From Firmicutes bacterium UBA3871 (GTDB lineage Bacteria > Bacillota > Clostridia > Peptostreptococcales > Anaerovoracaceae): a stretch of DNA of 8,218 nucleotides. The notes beneath the pieces were generated by a model. That model ran no database searches. It saw nothing but the letters and a program-made list of their open reading frames with translations, and had not been told where the DNA came from. The DNA lies in contig DGGP01000065.1 in NCBI GenBank assembly GCA_002392265.1, positions 1 to 8,218 of the forward strand. The letters run 5' to 3'. This document shows positions 5,416 through 8,218 of the stretch, in pieces (position 1 is the stretch's first letter; each line of letters opens with the position of its first letter). Made by a program: the position numbers and the translations under genes.

Positions 5416-6522
5416 ATGGCTCTTGACAGACAGGTTGCGGAGTTTTACCGCGAAAAGATAGAAAAAAAGGCGTTTTTCGTGCCGGGCGTGGGGCTTGAAG
5501 CCCTGCGCGCCGGTGCGGATGCTGCCTTTAACGATAAAGAATTTGTGACGGATATCGCGTTTTCTGAGGATCGACTGGTTTCGTTCGGCACGGTGGTAAC
5601 GGGTGCGCCGCGCTACCTGGTAAAGCCTGAGTTTGCGGCTTTTGCAGGGTTTGTACAAGCTGTGACAGAGGCGGAGGTTCCGAGCCTGCGGGTGCGCATA
5701 TTCCGCCCGACCCTGACGGACGAAGTGCTGCCGGTGGTTTTGTATTTCCACGGCGGAGGCTTTGTGCTGCACAACATTGCAAGCCATGATGCGCTGACGC
5801 GCCAGATTTCCAAAGAATGGAATGCTGTTGTGATTTCGGCGGAGTACAGACTTTGCCCGGAAAATAAATATCCTGCGTACTTGCAGGATGCGTGGGCGCT
5901 GCTTTGCTGGGTAAGTGAGAATGCGGGTGGGCTTAATATCGACCCGTCAAGGATCATACTTTCAGGCGACAGCGCGGGCGCAACGATTTGCGCTGCGGTG
6001 AGCAAGCTGGCGGCGATGGTGGAAAGCTGCGACTGTCCGATGATTTATGCTCAGGTTCTCTTTTACGGGGAATATGGGGCGGTGATGCCGGAGCAGTCGG
6101 AATCTATGAAGGAGTTCGGCGGCGGGGACTATGTCCTGCCGCGCGAAATGGTAGATTATTTTAAGGAATTGACCGTGCCAAAGGATTTGAGCGGGGAGGA
6201 CCCGTTCTTTTATCCGGGCAGGCGCCTTTCGGGGAAGAGCGCCTGCCTGCAGGGAAGGTGTGGTACGGACGAAAGCACCTGTGACCTTGATTTGCGCGCT
6301 CTTTCGGGTATGCCGCGCACAATCGTGGTGAGCGCAGAATGCGACCCGCTCCGGGACGACGGCGAAGCCTTCGCGGCGGCGCTGCGCGCCGCCGGCGCGG
6401 ATGTCACGGACATCCGCGCTCCCGGAGCCATGCACGGTTTTCTCCTGTACTGGCACAAATTCGATTTCGCACGGAAAATAATCAAAGAGATTGGGCAGCT
6501 TTTAAAGGCAGCCGATTGCTGA
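5416..6522 (+). CDS. Alpha/beta hydrolase, hormone-sensitive-lipase (acetyl esterase) family
   Basis: The 368-residue soluble enzyme is predicted to hydrolyse carboxylic esters. The oxyanion motif HGGGF is at 112-116, the nucleophile elbow GDSAG at 184-188 (Ser186), the acid in ECDPLRDDGEAF (Asp310), and the base in GAMHGF (His340). All parts of the triad are present in the order of the fold-3 / HSL family (PF07859). A long N-terminal cap precedes the core, and there is no signal peptide, so it should be cytoplasmic. A stretch at about 269-296 with three cysteines (277, 282, 289) is inserted where relatives usually have a short loop. The start at 5416 has no clear Shine-Dalgarno sequence, only the purine-rich end of the tandem repeat. 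It lies 86 nt after panF with no terminator between, so co-transcription is likely; whether its substrate relates to pantothenate is unknown. It ends at a strong terminator. Confidence 0.88.
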   Translation: MALDRQVAEFYREKIEKKAFFVPGVGLEALRAGADAAFNDKEFVTDIAFSEDRLVSFGTVVTGAPRYLVKPEFAAFAGFVQAVTEAEVPSLRVRIFRPTLTDEVLPVVLYFHGGGFVLHNIASHDALTRQISKEWNAVVISAEYRLCPENKYPAYLQDAWALLCWVSENAGGLNIDPSRIILSGDSAGATICAAVSKLAAMVESCDCPMIYAQVLFYGEYGAVMPEQSESMKEFGGGDYVLPREMVDYFKELTVPKDLSGEDPFFYPGRRLSGKSACLQGRCGTDESTCDLDLRALSGMPRTIVVSAECDPLRDDGEAFAAALRAAGADVTDIRAPGAMHGFLLYWHKFDFARKIIKEIGQLLKAADC

Positions 6523-6555
6523 CTAAACCAAGCTGAATATAACAGTCTTACACAA

Positions 6556-6594
6556 TAAAAAAGAGAGTCGGCGCGCAGCGCCGGCTCTTCTTTT
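6556..6594. terminator. Bidirectional intrinsic terminator between convergent genes
   Basis: GAGTCGGCGC (6565-6574) pairs with GCGCCGGCTC (6578-6587), one G-U pair, loop GCA. TTCTTTT follows on the + strand. A run of seven A before the stem (6556-6562) gives a T-run on the - strand. It serves the panF-hydrolase operon and the leftward zinc-ribbon gene ending at 6600. Confidence 0.88.
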
Positions 6595-6599
6595 ATCCA

Positions 6600-7778
6600 T
6601 TATTTCCTTTTTTCGGTATGTGATTTAATCTTGATTTTCCCTTTTAAGTAATAATCCGCATCCCAAATACTCGCCTTGTCCTTTACCTGCATAATCCAGA
6701 AGATACCCAGGATTACGGCAAGTGCTCCGAACATCCCTATCGTTAAACCGATAGCCCAAAGATCTGACCTTATAGCCATGCAAAGGACAATAGGCAGTAT
6801 CAGCGCGAGAAACGCCAGTGAAAGCGTTTTCCTTGCGCTCATTGGCAGCTCGCCTATGAATTTTCCGGTCTGCCCGTTCATCGCAAAACGATAAACACTA
6901 TCGTTAAAGCGGGTAGTAAGTAGCCATACAGGCAGCAGTGCGTAGTGAGAAGATTTGATGGAAAGCTGCACATTGCCTGAAAGCTCCTCAAGAATCCTTT
7001 TATGATTGAGTTCCTTTTTTGCCTGTGAAAGGGAACTCTTTTTTATACGCTCCTGGGCGCGTTTTTCGTCTTCCTTTGCGTCTTCATCGAGTCTTTCTGC
7101 AAGCATTCCCGGCAGATACCCTGCCGAAAAAGGCTGCAGAGCCGACAAATCATAAGGCTCTATATTGTCCATCAAATCGTCTGCAATCCGTTTTGATGCA
7201 TCAGCCGGAACCTTTTCAAATTCCAGACTGCCTGTCACTTCCTCCGTGAACTGCTCCGATTTTTTATCGCAGGTCACAAAGCTCGCCTCTATTTCCGCAG
7301 AACCGTCATAGAGTCTGAATGGCACATAAATGCCCTGAACATCGTCTATATCGAGCTTGCGCCGAAATACCTCCGGCTGCATAAACCGTTTGAAGATATT
7401 TCTGTTTCGGTAGCGTTCATATGCAGCGAGTACATCCTCCTTTCCCTTTGCAAAAGGAATGACATAGTCAGGCTTTAAAAGTCCCGAAAGCTGCGCAGGC
7501 ACCACGGCATTGTTTCCGCAGTAAGGGCATGTCAGTGCCGCCGTTACGCTGCTTGAATACATCTCCGCGCCGCAGGCAGTGCATCTGAATGCGGACAGAT
7601 TCCCATCGGATATTTTTGATGTCTCATAATTTGAGACAGCTTTTATATTAAATTCGCCCGGCCCTGTTTTTTCGCCGCAGTGATCGCAGCAAAGCATTTG
7701 AAGCTTTACGTCAAAGCGCAGCGGTGCACCGCAGTGCGGGCAGCGGACAGCTTCGGCCTTTAGTGAAGTATCAGTCAT
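6600..7778 (-). CDS. Double zinc-ribbon membrane protein of unknown function
   Basis: The 392-residue protein has two N-terminal zinc ribbons: CPHC (13-16) with CDHC (31-34), and CTAC (66-69) with CPYC (84-87). A conserved-looking core follows, with LKPDYVIPFAKGKEDVL (101-117), GIYVPFRLYD (149-158), a charged segment (226-265) likely to be helical, and FAMNGQTGKFIGELP (298-312). Two membrane helices lie near the C-terminus (about 317-336 and 339-364) with a basic tail. I recognise this as a family widespread in Clostridia, usually annotated only as a zinc-ribbon or TFIIB-type zinc finger protein; no function is established. The domain order suggests a large cytoplasmic part anchored at its C-terminus. 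The ATG at 7778 is preceded by GAGGAGG at good spacing. It has its own promoter and lies 73 nt after the FeoB-associated gene, so it may also receive read-through from feo. Confidence 0.82.
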   Translation of the reverse strand: MTDTSLKAEAVRCPHCGAPLRFDVKLQMLCCDHCGEKTGPGEFNIKAVSNYETSKISDGNLSAFRCTACGAEMYSSSVTAALTCPYCGNNAVVPAQLSGLLKPDYVIPFAKGKEDVLAAYERYRNRNIFKRFMQPEVFRRKLDIDDVQGIYVPFRLYDGSAEIEASFVTCDKKSEQFTEEVTGSLEFEKVPADASKRIADDLMDNIEPYDLSALQPFSAGYLPGMLAERLDEDAKEDEKRAQERIKKSSLSQAKKELNHKRILEELSGNVQLSIKSSHYALLPVWLLTTRFNDSVYRFAMNGQTGKFIGELPMSARKTLSLAFLALILPIVLCMAIRSDLWAIGLTIGMFGALAVILGIFWIMQVKDKASIWDADYYLKGKIKIKSHTEKRK

Positions 7779-7796
7779 ACATTCCTCCTCACGGAA

Positions 7797-7825
7797 ATAT
7801 TAACAGATACCATAGTCTTTTGCAA
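7797..7825 (-). promoter_or_regulatory. Promoter of the zinc-ribbon gene
   Basis: On the - strand TTGCAA (7825-7820) and TAATAT (7802-7797) are separated by 17 bp, with a TG one base before the -10 (extended -10). The predicted transcript starts near 7790, so the 5' leader is very short and includes the ribosome binding site. No convincing terminator separates this promoter from the feo genes upstream. Confidence 0.6.
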
Positions 7826-7851
7826 GGCATTTACTACCGCTGCCACCACAC

Positions 7852-7998
7852 TTACTTTTTATGGCAGCAGCCGCACATGGCACAATTTGAGCAGCTGCAG
7901 CCGCAGGAAGATTTGCCTTTGCGTCTGTCCACTACCAGTTTTCTGATAATGAGCACAACGACACAGGCCAGAAGTATGCTTATTATCCAATCTGCCAT
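7852..7998 (-). CDS. FeoB-associated Cys-rich membrane protein
   Basis: The 48-residue protein has one N-terminal membrane helix (about 3-18, DWIISILLACVVVLII), a basic stop-transfer segment (RKLVVDRRKGK) and a tail with seven cysteines (residues 32, 34, 36, 39, 42, 44, 45) ending HKK. This is the form of the FeoB-associated Cys-rich family (PF12669), encoded right after feoB in many Firmicutes and thought to assist ferrous iron uptake, possibly through metal binding by the cysteines. The ATG at 7998 is one base past the feoB stop codon. The ribosome binding site AAAGGAAAGGAA (8017-8006) lies within the last feoB codons, so translation should be coupled. It was found by reading the - strand directly. 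Confidence 0.9.
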   Translation of the reverse strand: MADWIISILLACVVVLIIRKLVVDRRKGKSSCGCSCSNCAMCGCCHKK

Positions 7999-7999
7999 T

Positions 8000-8218
8000 T
8001 TAGTAATTCCTTTCCTTTAATCTCGTTTCTTCTGTGTATTTCTTGAAGAAAAGCATGTAAATCATGACTCCGAGCACGATAACTGCCGCAATCAGACCGA
8101 TTACATTCACATTTCCGGTGAATAATCCGCCAAACTGGTTAATCATCAAAGCTATCGCATAAGCGAATCCGCACTGATAACCGATTGCGAACCATGTCCA
8201 CTTTGCGTTGTTCATCTC
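8000..8218 (-). CDS. feoB: Ferrous iron transport protein B, C-terminal end (partial)
   Basis: These are the last 72 residues of FeoB, the GTPase-linked membrane permease for Fe(II). The gene enters from the right edge: the codon before the first methionine (8213-8215) is in frame (Glu), so that ATG is internal and the G domain and most of the membrane part lie outside. The EMNNAKWTWFAIGYQCGFAY segment is a typical C-terminal FeoB sequence. Two membrane helices are visible (about residues 8-29 and 38-58), followed by a charged cytoplasmic tail. The next gene, one base downstream, is the FeoB-associated protein, which confirms the identification by context. Confidence 0.88.
   Translation of the reverse strand, partial: EMNNAKWTWFAIGYQCGFAYAIALMINQFGGLFTGNVNVIGLIAAVIVLGVMIYMLFFKKYTEETRLKERNY

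Overview
The window looks like a chromosomal segment of an anaerobic, Gram-positive-type bacterium of the Clostridia. The basis is the set of families present: a surface protein with S-layer-homology (SLH) domains, an FeoB 3' end followed by the tiny Cys-rich FeoB-associated protein, a YczE-type membrane protein and a double zinc-ribbon membrane protein of a type common in gut Clostridia. AG-rich ribosome binding sites and sigma-A-like promoters agree. The genus cannot be told from the sequence. No phage, plasmid, CRISPR, rRNA or tRNA signal was seen.

Layout from left to right. (1) 1-2181 (+) is the 3' part of a large secreted SLH-anchored repeat protein that enters from outside the window. 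(2) 2182-2559 is non-coding. It holds a 202-bp element flanked by perfect 9-bp direct repeats and built from three 39-nt inverted-repeat units, which I read as a MITE-like insertion. A bidirectional terminator follows it. (3) 2560-3210 (-) is a YczE-family membrane protein. (4) 3211-3522 is a divergent regulatory region. It has one promoter for yczE and one for the rightward operon, whose roughly 190-nt leader can fold into a long closed stem next to an intrinsic terminator. (5) 3523-6522 (+) is yhdT-panF (small DUF997 membrane protein plus sodium/pantothenate symporter), then a 23-bp tandem repeat and an alpha/beta hydrolase of the hormone-sensitive-lipase family. It ends at a strong bidirectional terminator. 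(6) 6600-8218 (-) is a zinc-ribbon membrane protein with its own promoter, preceded in its direction of transcription by the FeoB-associated protein and the last 72 residues of feoB.

Functionally the window has four unrelated units: cell-envelope display (SLH protein), an orphan membrane protein (yczE), vitamin B5 uptake with an accompanying esterase, and ferrous iron uptake (feo) with a zinc-ribbon membrane protein next to it. The points most worth a second look are the structured leader ahead of yhdT-panF, which has riboswitch-like architecture that I cannot assign to a known class, and the MITE-like element, which appears to have split the SLH gene from its terminator.
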